Shown: positions 1-8,564, counted from the first letter of the stretch. The stretch: 64,000 nucleotides of DNA from Glaciecola flavus (GCF_042646125.1 NZ_JBHRSW010000014.1:248001-312000), one strand, 5' to 3'. The notes: generated from the letters alone by a model not told the origin. Numbers and translations: made by a program.

Positions 1-678
1 GCCACTGGCTTAAGAGTATTCGAAAAACATCGCAATGAGTTTTGCGCGCCCTCTTTTGAAACAATGAACAAACCCTTTGCGGCGGTAGCAACCGATCTAT
101 ACTCAGGAAAAGAGGTTGTATTTGATCGAGGGGATGTTAGTAACGCAATTCAAGCCTCATGTGCAATTCCCGCCTTATTTACACCAATTGAAAACAATGG
201 TCGATGGCTGGTTGATGGTGCCGTCGTTAATCCTGTTCCCGTTAACCAATGTCGGCAATTAGGGGCTGATTTTGTGATTGCAGTCAATCTCTCGGCTGAT
301 TTTCGTCCGCAACTCATGCAAAAATGTGAGCCTGAGCACAAGCGCATCCAGGAAAAAACAGATGAATTCATGGAAAAAGGCAGCCCAGGATTTATGAAGC
401 AATGGTTTTCCCCTGCGCCAAAAGGCAACAAGAAAAATACGCCGCCGGGTATCATGAGTGTCATGAGTTCGTCTTTGGAGATTCTACAAGCTAGAGTGAC
501 ACGTTCAAGGTTGGCAGGTGATCCACCTGACTTACTAATAGAGCCACAACTCCGTGACGTTGGTCTATTGGAGTTTCATCGTGCACAAGAGCTTGCACAC
601 CAGGGAAAAGCGGCAGTTGAACGCCTTGCTAAACAAATTGAGTATCAACTAGACTTGCAGAATAGAAAAGACTGTTAA
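1..678 (+). CDS. Patatin-like phospholipase (RssA-like), 3' part
   Basis: C-terminal part of a patatin-family (NTE/RssA-type) serine lipid hydrolase; the reading frame is open from base 1, so the start and the nucleophile elbow (GxSxG) lie upstream of the window. The visible part has the conserved block around 'QASCAIPALFTPI' and the catalytic-Asp motif 'DGAVVNPVPV', which resembles RssA-type proteins. In this family a Ser-Asp dyad cleaves acyl chains from lipids, but the true substrate is usually unknown. The stop codon lies only 3 bases from the stop of the convergent DUF2987 gene, so no separate terminator fits between them. The family call is firm; the specific role is not. Confidence 0.85.
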   Translation, partial: ATGLRVFEKHRNEFCAPSFETMNKPFAAVATDLYSGKEVVFDRGDVSNAIQASCAIPALFTPIENNGRWLVDGAVVNPVPVNQCRQLGADFVIAVNLSADFRPQLMQKCEPEHKRIQEKTDEFMEKGSPGFMKQWFSPAPKGNKKNTPPGIMSVMSSSLEILQARVTRSRLAGDPPDLLIEPQLRDVGLLEFHRAQELAHQGKAAVERLAKQIEYQLDLQNRKDC

Positions 679-681
679 GGC

Positions 682-1332
682 TTATTTTGATGTTATTGCG
701 GTTATGCGTAATGGAGTGCTTGGCAAGTTTAGTGTAGGCAAATTATCAAATTGCTTTTTGTCTACCGTAAGCTCTCCATTCACAATCACGAATGCGCTAT
801 TTTCTAATTGTTGGTTAAGACCGTTCTCAAAATAAAACCGCAAACCAACCACTGAGGGCATCATAAAAGACAATAAGCCTCCCATATCATCAAAAAAAGC
901 ATGGTATTGGTCAAACAAATAGCGTAGTTCTTTTGGCGTGTAGCTTGTTTTTAAGTAGTTTTCTTTGGTTTCAAGTTGAACAGACATGTCGCATAAATTG
1001 GCCTTGTCTTGTAAATCTAATACGACCCTTGCATCGGCGAGGCGCAGTGCTTTTTCACTGGGCACAGTAAAACGATGTTCGTCACTGAGCGCCAATGGAA
1101 TCTGTTTTTTATCAGTACTTATTACTGCAGACGCTATGTCACAGAGTCGATTCTCATGTATATGCTTAAATCCAAATGCAAACTGTAGCGCTTCGGTCTC
1201 CTCATTATTCAGTTTTCTTACATGGCTGTAAAAGCGTTTATATTCAACTGAGATTTCTTCTGCACTGACGAGCGCTATTGGGCATGAGAGCGCAAATCCA
1301 CTTGCGATACCAAAAATAAAATTGCGCTTCAT
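682..1332 (-). CDS. DUF2987-type secreted protein
   Basis: A 216-residue protein with an N-terminal signal peptide (hydrophobic stretch to about residue 24, ending 'VSAEE') and no later membrane segment, so probably periplasmic. It resembles the DUF2987 proteins of Alteromonas and Shewanella in length and in the 'VEYKRFYSHVRKLN' opening, but the match is from memory. Function is unknown. It is the last gene of a leftward operon, and its ATG overlaps the stop of the bax-like gene by 4 bases (ATGA), which implies translational coupling. It contains two cysteines in the mature part that could pair. Confidence 0.6.
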   Translation of the reverse strand: MKRNFIFGIASGFALSCPIALVSAEEISVEYKRFYSHVRKLNNEETEALQFAFGFKHIHENRLCDIASAVISTDKKQIPLALSDEHRFTVPSEKALRLADARVVLDLQDKANLCDMSVQLETKENYLKTSYTPKELRYLFDQYHAFFDDMGGLLSFMMPSVVGLRFYFENGLNQQLENSAFVIVNGELTVDKKQFDNLPTLNLPSTPLRITAITSK

Positions 1333-2162
1333 ACAGAAATTAATTCCTTGTTTACTCGTATCATTTGTTTTAACTCATCGACATACTCTTCGCCACGCTC
1401 AGAGTAACGTGTTAACCCTTCAGCCAATTTACTAGCGGAGATAGCCTGCTGATTCTCTCGGAGTCTTTGTCTAATATTGCGCAATTCGGCATAAGCAGGA
1501 TGGCGATTGATATTGCGCATGTAGTTATACATAGCACTGGAGAGGTCATCAAATTTAGCCACTTCGTGCACTGCGCCAGGATTTCTGCGCGAAGGTACAA
1601 ACCCGCAATTTTCAACAAAGCACCAAAGGCCAAAAAAATTGTAACCTTTGCGTGCAAATCTCGATGTTCCCCAAGCAGATTCATTGGCACTTTGTACTAA
1701 GACCAGTTCAAGTGGAATAATATCAATCTTTTTGAGTAATCGACGGTACATAATTTCCCGACTCAAGCCTTCGTCAACACGATATTCCTTTAATAGCCAG
1801 TCCAATTGTTCCTGTTGGCTAGAGGTGAACGCCTCCCCCATCAACTCTTTGGCTCTTAAGCCTTGCACATATTGCCGTACCGTCATGATATAGTCATTTT
1901 GTGCTTGTACTGCGGGTCGCAAATATTCGAAAAAAGCACGTTTTTTTTCTTCGATATTTTCGTATTTAGCAAAATTGGGGACAGGTGAAGTGTCGTCCTC
2001 TAGCTCTGGAATATCCGAAACGAGGTGTTGCTGCGGTTGAGATAAAATGATGGCTAAGACGACAATGACAACAAATAATGTCGCAAGCAATATTACTTTC
2101 GCTTTATGAAACGTGCGCGATTTCATAAAAGTAAGGTCTAGCCTTTGCATAAGTTTAGGCAT
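1329..2162 (-). CDS. bax: Bax-like membrane-anchored glucosaminidase
   Basis: A 277-residue protein with one N-terminal transmembrane segment (about residues 22-42) and a C-terminal mannosyl-glycoprotein endo-beta-N-acetylglucosaminidase-like domain of the Bax/FlgJ type. The signature is 'VLVQSANESAWGTSRFA', with the presumed catalytic Glu in 'NESAWG', then 'GYNFFGLWCF' and 'PAYAELR'. It probably trims peptidoglycan on the periplasmic side of the inner membrane. I chose the ATG at 2162 because AGGGG lies 6-7 bases upstream. That start overlaps the preceding gene's stop by 8 bases. A longer frame starts inside the upstream gene and lacks support. Confidence 0.82.
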   Translation of the reverse strand: MPKLMQRLDLTFMKSRTFHKAKVILLATLFVVIVVLAIILSQPQQHLVSDIPELEDDTSPVPNFAKYENIEEKKRAFFEYLRPAVQAQNDYIMTVRQYVQGLRAKELMGEAFTSSQQEQLDWLLKEYRVDEGLSREIMYRRLLKKIDIIPLELVLVQSANESAWGTSRFARKGYNFFGLWCFVENCGFVPSRRNPGAVHEVAKFDDLSSAMYNYMRNINRHPAYAELRNIRQRLRENQQAISASKLAEGLTRYSERGEEYVDELKQMIRVNKELISV

Positions 2163-2904
2163 CAAATACCCCTGTATTCTCATTTGTTTGAGAAGGCGCA
2201 TTACTGCTAGAGTCTTGTTCATCAACAACAGAAAACAAATCTTGATACAAAATTGCCTTCACATTGAAATAGAAAGGTCCAACCCAAATATAAGCCAGAC
2301 CAAAACTAAGTGCCACTGCTATCATTAATAGTATCAAAACCAAAAAGATCACTGCAATTTGATTGAAATAGGCATTCACCATACGGACAGATAAAGCAAT
2401 AGCGGAAATCGGCCCAAGCTTTTTCTCTACGATAAGTGGTGCAACAAAGACCGAAGCCATAAATACATATAAACCAGGGAGTACCAATAGCGCAAACCCA
2501 ATTTCCGTCAAAATACTTACAATTACGGCTGACAAGCCAAGAGCGGGTAGAAATGAGAAATATGCAAAAACATCGCTAGCTTTTATAGGCTTGTGCCGAA
2601 GAGAGTTGATACTCATCATTGATACACCCGCCCACAATGGCGCAAGGACTATAGTGGAAACAAAACCCAACATCGCCCCTGCTTCAGTTTGAAGACGCTC
2701 AATATCCTCAAGTTTGGTGATATTGAAGGTACTCACCAAGACTACGCCAAAAGCAAATATTATGGCAAACACCATCAACAAACTAATGACAAGCGTAAAA
2801 ATATTCTTGCTGCATAGCGACCTAGCACGAAGCAATACATCCTTAACATCTAAAGGCTTTTTACCGTCTAGCGCACTAAGTAAAGACTTGTCATGTATTT
2901 TCAT
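2155..2904 (-). CDS. Multipass inner-membrane protein next to bax
   Basis: A 249-residue protein with about five transmembrane segments (near residues 35-60, 80-105, 118-140, 142-165 and 190-215) and a hydrophilic, Ser/Asn-rich C-terminal tail. The block 'LPGLYVFMASVFVAPLIVEKK' region resembles YciC/DUF975-like bacterial membrane proteins, in which a conserved LPG...P..V...AL segment recurs. Genomes of this group often carry such a 'proline and glycine rich' membrane protein beside bax. The ATG directly abuts the stop of the LysE gene (TAAATG), so it is translationally coupled within the operon. Function unknown. Confidence 0.65.
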   Translation of the reverse strand: MKIHDKSLLSALDGKKPLDVKDVLLRARSLCSKNIFTLVISLLMVFAIIFAFGVVLVSTFNITKLEDIERLQTEAGAMLGFVSTIVLAPLWAGVSMMSINSLRHKPIKASDVFAYFSFLPALGLSAVIVSILTEIGFALLVLPGLYVFMASVFVAPLIVEKKLGPISAIALSVRMVNAYFNQIAVIFLVLILLMIAVALSFGLAYIWVGPFYFNVKAILYQDLFSVVDEQDSSSNAPSQTNENTGVFDA

Positions 2905-3525
2905 TTATTGACTAACCACGAGCAATATAGCCATTAATATTATCACGACTCCCATCAATCGGTCGAACCAATAGCCTTTTTGCTGATAAATCCGTCGAAT
3001 ACTGGCGTGACTGGCGAGTAAAGATACAAACACAAACCAAAGCCCTGTCGCTACGGCTAAATAGACGCCATAAGCAAGCTTTACAGATAAGCTTGTGTCA
3101 GTCGGAATCGCGAGAGAATAAAGTGCCAAAAAGAAGAGTGTTGCTTTGGGATTTAAACCATTCGTAATAAATCCCAATATAAATGCGTTTTTACTGGTGC
3201 CTTTTGCAGCGGGTACATCCTGCGTTTGATTTTCACTCGGCATACTGCGTAAGGCACCAAAACCAATCCACACCAGATATGCAGCAGCAGCGTATAACAG
3301 TACTTCATATAGCCAATCGTTAGCCTGAATAAGCAAGCCGACACCAAGCAGAGAGTAGACAACATGAACTAGTATGCCGCTCCCCACACCAATACTGGTC
3401 CAAATGCCCGCTTTTTTACCTTTCTGCAAACTTTGTTTAAGGACGACAGCAAAATCTGGACCTGGACTCGCCACTGCCACTGCATGCATGATTGCTATGG
3501 TTAACCAAACACTAAAATCAAACAT
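2905..3525 (-). CDS. LysE/RhtB-family amino-acid exporter
   Basis: A 206-residue inner-membrane protein with six predicted transmembrane helices. The LysE/RhtB signature near residues 18-40 is visible ('ASPGPDFAVVLKQSLQKG', then 'GSGILVHVVYSLLG'), as is the 'NGLNPKATLFF' motif before helix 4. Members export amino acids or homoserine lactone-like compounds with proton antiport. The substrate cannot be told from sequence. Start and stop are both coupled: the ATG overlaps the porin stop by one base (TAATG) and the stop abuts the next ATG. Family assignment is strong; the export role within this operon is inference. Confidence 0.88.
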   Translation of the reverse strand: MFDFSVWLTIAIMHAVAVASPGPDFAVVLKQSLQKGKKAGIWTSIGVGSGILVHVVYSLLGVGLLIQANDWLYEVLLYAAAAYLVWIGFGALRSMPSENQTQDVPAAKGTSKNAFILGFITNGLNPKATLFFLALYSLAIPTDTSLSVKLAYGVYLAVATGLWFVFVSLLASHASIRRIYQQKGYWFDRLMGVVIILMAILLVVSQ

Positions 3526-4784
3526 TACAAATGATATGAATACTGTAAAAATACGCGTTTATCGCTATTGTAACGCACATTGTCACTATTGAAGTCAGCG
3601 AAGCGCAATAATAGTGTATTGTTGTGAGAAAATTTTAGTGATAGGTCTATATCAAGCTCCTTGCCAAAGTCCTCATCCCCAAGCTCACTCGTAAACACAT
3701 GATACCGTATATCAAGCTTAAAAGGGCTAATTCGCCAGATAGTTTGCACAGAGAGATCGCGCAAGCCCTTTGCAGGGGTAACAAGGAATTTGTCTGCCCA
3801 ACCATTCTGGTCATGCAGGGATGCTAGCGGCGTAACAAAACTCGCATCGTTATTTTCTCCCAATACTTCATATCGCAAAAACAAATCACGTGTTTTAAAT
3901 CCGATACCAAGGCCAAGCTTGTAATAATTAAAGCGACGATTATCGCCTAGTTCCTGGCGTCGTTGAACAGCATACTCTGCATCCAAGGATGCTTTATACG
4001 ATTGAAATCGTGAGCGATATTGATAGCGAAGACCTAGGGTTTGGTTAGATAATAGCCTCATCTCCTCGATGTCCATATCAAAAAAGTAGGCTTGCAACAC
4101 AGCGTGATCAAACTCTCTTATTTCAGTGAAAAACAAGTGGGTATTGTGAGTGTGGTCGCCCAGAAAACTGGCAGGTCTACGGCCATTATTTTGTTCAAAG
4201 TTCGCATCTGACGGTCTCAAGTTAACACCTGCTTGATCCCCCGTAATGCGATTCGCATTGCTGACATATCGGTATACAAACGAAGAGGCACTAGCAAATT
4301 CGTAGTCTATTCCAGCGGTATCAAAACTTTGTTCGTTCTGCCAAAAACTATTTGAACCCACAAATCGTTCATTGCCCAGATTTATTACTTCTCTGCCAAT
4401 TACGACATTGCTCACGTTATTAATCGAGTATGTAAAATAAAGCTGATTTACATCAATGCCCTCAACATCAGGAATAACCGGATTATTGTTAAAATTTACT
4501 CCATTGGAGAACTCGTCCTGTAAACCTAACACAACATAGTCAATTTCGATTGTACTTGAAAACGCCTCTGTCCATTCACTATTGGCACGTATGCGAAAAA
4601 GCATAGAGGCTGACTTAGCATCTTGAGAGCCGTCTATATAAGCTAGGCGTGGTCTTACACCGAGATCGATATTGTGTTGTTCGATTGTGAAAGACTTTGC
4701 TTGTGGTTTTTCACAAACAAATCCCACACATAAAAGATACACCAAGCAAAATGTGTATTTGTTTCCACAAAAATTACCAATCAT
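3525..4784 (-). CDS. Porin-like outer-membrane beta-barrel (alginate-export-like)
   Basis: About 419 residues, with an N-terminal hydrophobic signal (about residues 8-25) and then a string of alternating amphipathic strands ending in a C-terminal aromatic, '...QYSYHL', as expected for an outer-membrane barrel. The motif 'LHDQNGWADKFLVTP' with a following 'GLRDLSV' recurs in alginate-export-domain and related porins, so that family is the best guess. The ATG at 4784 has GGGAA upstream and overlaps the leucine-rich-repeat gene by 11 bases; an ATG 12 bases earlier is possible. It likely passes or binds a small solute. Substrate unknown. Confidence 0.6.
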   Translation of the reverse strand: MIGNFCGNKYTFCLVYLLCVGFVCEKPQAKSFTIEQHNIDLGVRPRLAYIDGSQDAKSASMLFRIRANSEWTEAFSSTIEIDYVVLGLQDEFSNGVNFNNNPVIPDVEGIDVNQLYFTYSINNVSNVVIGREVINLGNERFVGSNSFWQNEQSFDTAGIDYEFASASSFVYRYVSNANRITGDQAGVNLRPSDANFEQNNGRRPASFLGDHTHNTHLFFTEIREFDHAVLQAYFFDMDIEEMRLLSNQTLGLRYQYRSRFQSYKASLDAEYAVQRRQELGDNRRFNYYKLGLGIGFKTRDLFLRYEVLGENNDASFVTPLASLHDQNGWADKFLVTPAKGLRDLSVQTIWRISPFKLDIRYHVFTSELGDEDFGKELDIDLSLKFSHNNTLLLRFADFNSDNVRYNSDKRVFLQYSYHL

Positions 4785-5427
4785 CTGCGTTCCCATCGTG
4801 AAGAAAACTCACATTTTTCATGGCATCCATTTCATCATACAAGGGGTCAGGCATAGGGTTTTGACGACAATCCACATACGTAATACTAGGTAGATTGTGG
4901 ATATCCATATGTTCGAGTTGATTATTAAAAATATAAATTTTTGAAAGCAATGGAACATCTTGATACGAAAAAGAGCCTGCCTTGTTGTTTTGTGCTTTTA
5001 TCATGCTTAACCTTGGTAGGTTTTCAAGTGATATTTGTTCCAGTTTATTATCAAACGCATAGACTTTTTCGATAGATTTCAGATTATTGAGCGACAAATT
5101 TTTTAGTCTATTTCTTGCAATATTCAGTTCGGTTAATTTGGGTAAGTCATCGAGCTTTGCATCAACCATCTGCAATTTGTTGTTGAAAACTGAGAGTGAG
5201 CTTAAATTTGTAAATTGTTCGATGCCTGCAATCGAACGAATCCCTTTGCTATTGCATTTAATCTGGGTGAACTGTTCAGCAGAGTCATATCCTTCTGCTT
5301 CCGCTATATCGCGCAAACACTTATTCAATGCTTCGTCATCTACAAGAAAGCTGGCCTTAGCGAAACTCATCATAGTTGCACTTATCAATAAAACAAAAGT
5401 GAGCAGTCTAGTTAATGGTAAATACAT
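4774..5427 (-). CDS. Secreted leucine-rich-repeat protein
   Basis: A 217-residue protein with a signal peptide (residues 1-25, cleavage near 'SFAKA') followed by about six leucine-rich repeats of roughly 20-22 residues, for example 'LTELNIARNRLKNLSL' and 'IYIFNNQLEHMDI'. The repeats carry the bacterial LxxLxxxxN ladder with Asn-Asn or Asn-Arg at the turn. A pair of cysteines (near residues 37 and 58) may cap the N-terminal end of the solenoid. It is the first gene of the leftward operon and so is presumably exported to the periplasm or surface as a binding module. No catalytic domain is visible. Confidence 0.75.
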   Translation of the reverse strand: MYLPLTRLLTFVLLISATMMSFAKASFLVDDEALNKCLRDIAEAEGYDSAEQFTQIKCNSKGIRSIAGIEQFTNLSSLSVFNNKLQMVDAKLDDLPKLTELNIARNRLKNLSLNNLKSIEKVYAFDNKLEQISLENLPRLSMIKAQNNKAGSFSYQDVPLLSKIYIFNNQLEHMDIHNLPSITYVDCRQNPMPDPLYDEMDAMKNVSFLHDGNADDW

Positions 5428-5710
5428 GATCTTAAATATGTTATTTGCCTGTTAATTTGATTGACTTAGGCTAACTAAAGTAAGTAATCCTTACAAGTCA
5501 TTAATTGTGTTGTTTAACCGCGCGTGATTGAGGTTAAATTGCGCAAATCAATAAACTTTTGCAGGATTGATTTCGTCGTCGTTATATGTAAGTTTGTTGT
5601 AAAAAGCAGTTCATCAATATAGCTATTTATACATTCATTTTTTGATCGCCATATTGATCACTGCAACTATTTAATTGTATCTACGTACAAATATGTAAAA
5701 GGAATGTAGT

Positions 5711-6274
5711 TTGGACAATGAATTATTGGCGAGTTTGCTGGCGCGTTGTGCGCTAAAAGAGCAAAAAGCCTTGGAGAAACTGTATGGGCTCAGCGCCGTA
5801 TATTTGCATGCGGTAGCATACAAGATTGTCCGCTCTCAAGAGTCAAGTAACGAGGTTTTACAAGACGCCTTTGTACAAATTTGGGATAATGCGGGAAGTT
5901 TCTCGCCGGCTCAATCGCAAGCAACAACATGGATGAGTTCCATTGTTAGATACAGAGCAATTGACAAAATTCGTCGTGAGCAAAAACACGCTAATCGCAT
6001 TGGAGGAGATGAAGAAGAAGATCTACTGCTCACAACACCTGCTAAGGAAAGGCCCTTAGAAGAACTTGAAAATATTGAGCTAAATCACAAAACGCAAGCT
6101 TGCTTAGAAACTATGCACGAAAAGTTCAGCAAGAGTATAAAACTTGCTTACCTTTACGGATATTCGAGAGAAGAGTTAGTCGATATATTAGGTGCAAATT
6201 TGAATACGGTTAAATCTTGGCTAAGACGTGGTTCTTTAAAACTAAAAGAGTGTTTGCAGAATGAGTACAAATAA
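5711..6274 (+). CDS. ECF-type RNA polymerase sigma factor
   Basis: A 187-residue sigma-70-family factor of the extracytoplasmic-function type. Region 2 is visible at about residues 20-95 ('EVLQDAFVQIWDNAGSF', then 'TTWMSSIVRYRAIDKIRRE') and region 4 at about 130-185 ('LAYLYGYSREELVDILG' with 'NTVKSWLRRG'). The start is TTG, supported by AAGGA about 9 bases upstream. The next gene overlaps by 14 bases and encodes an RskA-like anti-sigma, which fits a SigK/RskA-type regulatory pair. It should direct RNA polymerase to envelope or redox stress genes when released. Target genes are not shown by the sequence. Confidence 0.9.
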   Translation: MDNELLASLLARCALKEQKALEKLYGLSAVYLHAVAYKIVRSQESSNEVLQDAFVQIWDNAGSFSPAQSQATTWMSSIVRYRAIDKIRREQKHANRIGGDEEEDLLLTTPAKERPLEELENIELNHKTQACLETMHEKFSKSIKLAYLYGYSREELVDILGANLNTVKSWLRRGSLKLKECLQNEYK

Positions 6275-7001
6275 AATTTCTACAGAAAGCTCTTCTGAAG
6301 CCTTCGAATACGTATTGGGCACGCTTAATTTTGAAGAAAGACTCGTATTTGAAGATCAGTTAAAGCGCGATCACAACTTAGTTGACGAGGTACATTTTTG
6401 GGAAAAATACCTCGAAGTGCAAACTGCCATAGAAGTGGATGTAGCACCTGATCCGCAGTCACTGGAAAAGATTAAATCGAGAATTAATCAAACATCGCAT
6501 GATGTAAAAACGCACTCTCCCAAGCTTGGTTCTATTATGGACATGTTGTTTCCATGGAAAGTAGCAACCGTATCTTTGTTTGCAGCTTTTGTGTTGGTAT
6601 TAGTCACAACAGTACAATGGAACGACGAGGCACTAGGCCCCAATACTGATTATGTCGCCGTTCTGCTTAACGAAGGAAACCAGCCCGTACTAACTGCGCT
6701 TACCGCATCCGAAGGACAAAAATTGCACCTAAAATGGGATGATTTTCAGAAGCCCCAAAACGGAAGTTTACAACTGTGGTCAAAATCACGTAGAGACGGG
6801 CAAATACGACCATTGTTTGTGTTTGATGAACAACAAACAAGCATTAACTTAGACCAAGCCACACTGCGCTTGATACAAGACTCGTCTCACTTGTTGATCA
6901 CGCTTGAAGAAGTGGGTGGTTCACCTTTTGATGAACCAAGCGAAACTGTCATAGCTGAAGGGGTTTGCGTGAGGTTTTCTCAGCCCGATGAGGTATCGTA
7001 G
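6261..7001 (+). CDS. RskA-like membrane anti-sigma factor
   Basis: A 246-residue protein with a cytoplasmic N-terminal helical domain (about residues 1-85, with 'AFEYVLGTLNFEERLVFE' typical of anti-sigma domains), one transmembrane segment (about residues 97-117) and a periplasmic RskA-type domain. The C-terminal 'EEVGGSPFDEPSE' matches the conserved ExxGGSP...P motif of that family. It should hold the upstream sigma factor inactive at the membrane until a signal triggers its release or proteolysis. No zinc-binding HxxxCxxC motif is visible, so it is not the ZAS type. It overlaps the sigma gene by 14 bases. Confidence 0.83.
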   Translation: MSTNKISTESSSEAFEYVLGTLNFEERLVFEDQLKRDHNLVDEVHFWEKYLEVQTAIEVDVAPDPQSLEKIKSRINQTSHDVKTHSPKLGSIMDMLFPWKVATVSLFAAFVLVLVTTVQWNDEALGPNTDYVAVLLNEGNQPVLTALTASEGQKLHLKWDDFQKPQNGSLQLWSKSRRDGQIRPLFVFDEQQTSINLDQATLRLIQDSSHLLITLEEVGGSPFDEPSETVIAEGVCVRFSQPDEVS

Positions 7002-7009
7002 TTGAAAGT

Positions 7010-7038
7010 TTAGGCTGGCTTGGTCAATACCAGCCTAA
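7010..7038. terminator. Hairpin between the anti-sigma gene and the ccdB fragment
   Basis: Perfect 9-bp inverted repeat, TTAGGCTGG and CCAGCCTAA, with an 11-base loop, placed between two converging genes. Neither side carries a strong T tract, so termination would be weak or factor-assisted. Confidence 0.4.
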
Positions 7039-7060
7039 CACTTACTAAACTATTGCTCTT

Positions 7061-7186
7061 CTAAAAGCCAGAAAAAATCATATCAAGCACTGCGGTGATG
7101 TCGTGGTGATATTCACTTAGGTTACCGACTGGATGTTTTAACTCTGATTCTGGTGCGGCAGCGATAAACTGGGTGACCGAAACTGA
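7061..7186 (-). pseudogene. ccdB: CcdB toxin C-terminal fragment
   Basis: A 42-codon open stretch that ends in a stop and reads like the last part of a CcdB gyrase poison: 'VTQFIAAAPESELKHPVG', then 'NLSEYHHDITAVLDMIFSGF'. Known CcdB proteins end with an equivalent PVxxLSxxxxxIxxAIDFLxxGI pattern. The N-terminal roughly 60 residues and any start codon are missing, and a stop codon lies in frame just upstream. It overlaps the end of the antitoxin frame in a different phase, which points to an internal deletion that joined the end of ccdA to the end of ccdB. It should make no active toxin. Confidence 0.75.
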
Positions 7187-7410
7187 CTAAGCGGGAGACC
7201 GTTTAATTCCACATACTTATTGGAGCTTTCAATAGCTTCTTTGTTTTCTTTTAACCATAGCTCCTTTTTACGCGCTAATAGTGCATGTTGAATCCCCAAT
7301 TCGGCAGAGCTGGAAATATTCACACCTAGCTTTTTGAAAAGCATTAAACGCCCAACAATCATATATAACAATTGTGTGTATTTCGAGTTAAACCTTAGTT
7401 TCAGCCGCAC
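7138..7410 (-). pseudogene. ccdA: Degenerate CcdA-family antitoxin
   Basis: A 90-codon frame whose middle matches the CcdA antitoxin family: 'KKLGVNISSSAE', then 'RKKELWLKENKEAIESSNKY' and 'NGLPLSQFR'. The N-terminal DNA-binding ribbon expected before this (an NLS/SxDLL-type segment) is replaced by unrelated sequence. The last 12 residues are out-of-frame ccdB-derived sequence. The frame opens with GTG and no clear ribosome site. It may still make a toxin-binding tail, but autoregulation through DNA binding is unlikely. It lies 120 bases from a tRNA cluster. Whether a second, intact ccdAB exists elsewhere in this genome cannot be seen here. Confidence 0.7.
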
Positions 7411-7531
7411 TTTGGTCGCAAATATGGCGATATATGGCTAGTAATATGAAATCACAGCTTTTGAGAATCTACTCTAAATTATTGAATAGTAAGAAGTAAT
7501 AAGATTTAGCAGAATATAGCTAAATGATAAA

Positions 7532-7618
7532 TGGTGCCCGGGGCCGGACTTGAACCGGCACGCTGTTACCAGCGAGGGATTTTAAATCCCTTGTGTCTAC
7601 CAATTTCACCACCCGGGC
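7532..7618 (-). tRNA. tRNA-Leu (anticodon TAA)
   Basis: An 87-base class II tRNA with encoded CCA end. The acceptor stem GCCCGGG pairs with CCCGGGC (discriminator A), the anticodon arm reads GGGATTTAAAATCCC with TAA in the loop, and the variable arm is long. It closely resembles E. coli leuZ. It is the last of three tRNAs read leftward (Gly, Cys, Leu), probably from one transcript. Confidence 0.96.
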
Positions 7619-7647
7619 TAAGGGGGTGCTTGCTAATGCAAGGAGTG

Positions 7648-7722
7648 TGGAGGCGCCGACCGGATTCGAACCGGAATGGTACGGATTTGCAATCCGCTGC
7701 ATAGCCATTCTGCCACAGCGCC
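7648..7722 (-). tRNA. tRNA-Cys (anticodon GCA)
   Basis: A cloverleaf with encoded CCA. The acceptor stem GGCGCTG pairs with CGGCGCC, the anticodon loop reads TTGCAAA with GCA, and the T arm carries GGTTCGAATCC. It is the middle gene of the Gly-Cys-Leu cluster, the same gene set as E. coli glyW-cysT-leuZ, which lies beside pgsA and uvrC there as well. Confidence 0.96.
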
Positions 7723-7745
7723 ATTTTGACTACACTCTATTAGAT

Positions 7746-7821
<76 letters not shown>

Positions 7822-7994
7822 GTAATCTAATTGTCTATTTTAGTGCGAGATAACTAATTAAATTAATCGCCTGCTCTAAAATGTGGCGTGAATTCTACCG
7901 ACATTCACAAAACTGTCAACAACAAATCTTGGTAAAAAGAACCGTTCATACAAATTTTAAGCAACATGCCTAAAATTGGTGCATTTGGCGATAA

Positions 7995-8564
7995 TTATTT
8001 AAGCGAGCGCAGTGTTTTCCATGCGGCTGATGAATACACAAGCATAGACCAAACCGAGAGAATAGCGGCGAAAGACAGCAAAATTTTACCCAATACTACC
8101 CAATATATTGGAAAGCCCAAAAACGTGTCTAAACCTGATAACAAACCAATAATGGCTAACATTTGTGTCATGGTTTTCGCTTTGCCGATAAGGTTTACTT
8201 TCACAGCTTCGGATTGCCCTTGTTGGCTCATCCACTCTCGCAGTGCTGAAACGTAAATTTCACGCATCAATATAACAATCGCGGGGACGGCGACCCAAGG
8301 ACTGGCGTACATATGGGTCACCATTAATAAAGCGGCGGCAACAATAAGCTTGTCTGCAACAGGGTCAAGGAAGGCACCAAAAGCGCTGACTTGCTGGAGT
8401 TTACGAGCAAGATAACCGTCAAACCAATCGGTAATCGCGGCAATGCAAAAAATAAAAGCGCTGAGTTCATTTGCCCATGTCCAATCTAGAAAATATACGG
8501 CAACGAAAACAGGAATTAAAATGACCCTAAAAATTGTAACGACGTTGGGTACTGTCCAAATCAT
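7995..8564 (-). CDS. pgsA: CDP-diacylglycerol--glycerol-3-phosphate 3-phosphatidyltransferase
   Basis: A 189-residue inner-membrane enzyme that makes phosphatidylglycerophosphate, the committed step to phosphatidylglycerol and cardiolipin. The CDP-alcohol phosphatidyltransferase motif DGxxARxxxxxxxxGxxxDxxxD is complete (about residues 48-72: 'DGYLARKLQQVSAFGAFLD' followed by 'PVADK'). About four to five transmembrane segments flank it. Length matches E. coli PgsA (182). The neighbours uvrC and uvrY upstream and tRNA-Gly-Cys-Leu downstream reproduce the E. coli order. Confidence 0.95.
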   Translation of the reverse strand: MIWTVPNVVTIFRVILIPVFVAVYFLDWTWANELSAFIFCIAAITDWFDGYLARKLQQVSAFGAFLDPVADKLIVAAALLMVTHMYASPWVAVPAIVILMREIYVSALREWMSQQGQSEAVKVNLIGKAKTMTQMLAIIGLLSGLDTFLGFPIYWVVLGKILLSFAAILSVWSMLVYSSAAWKTLRSLK

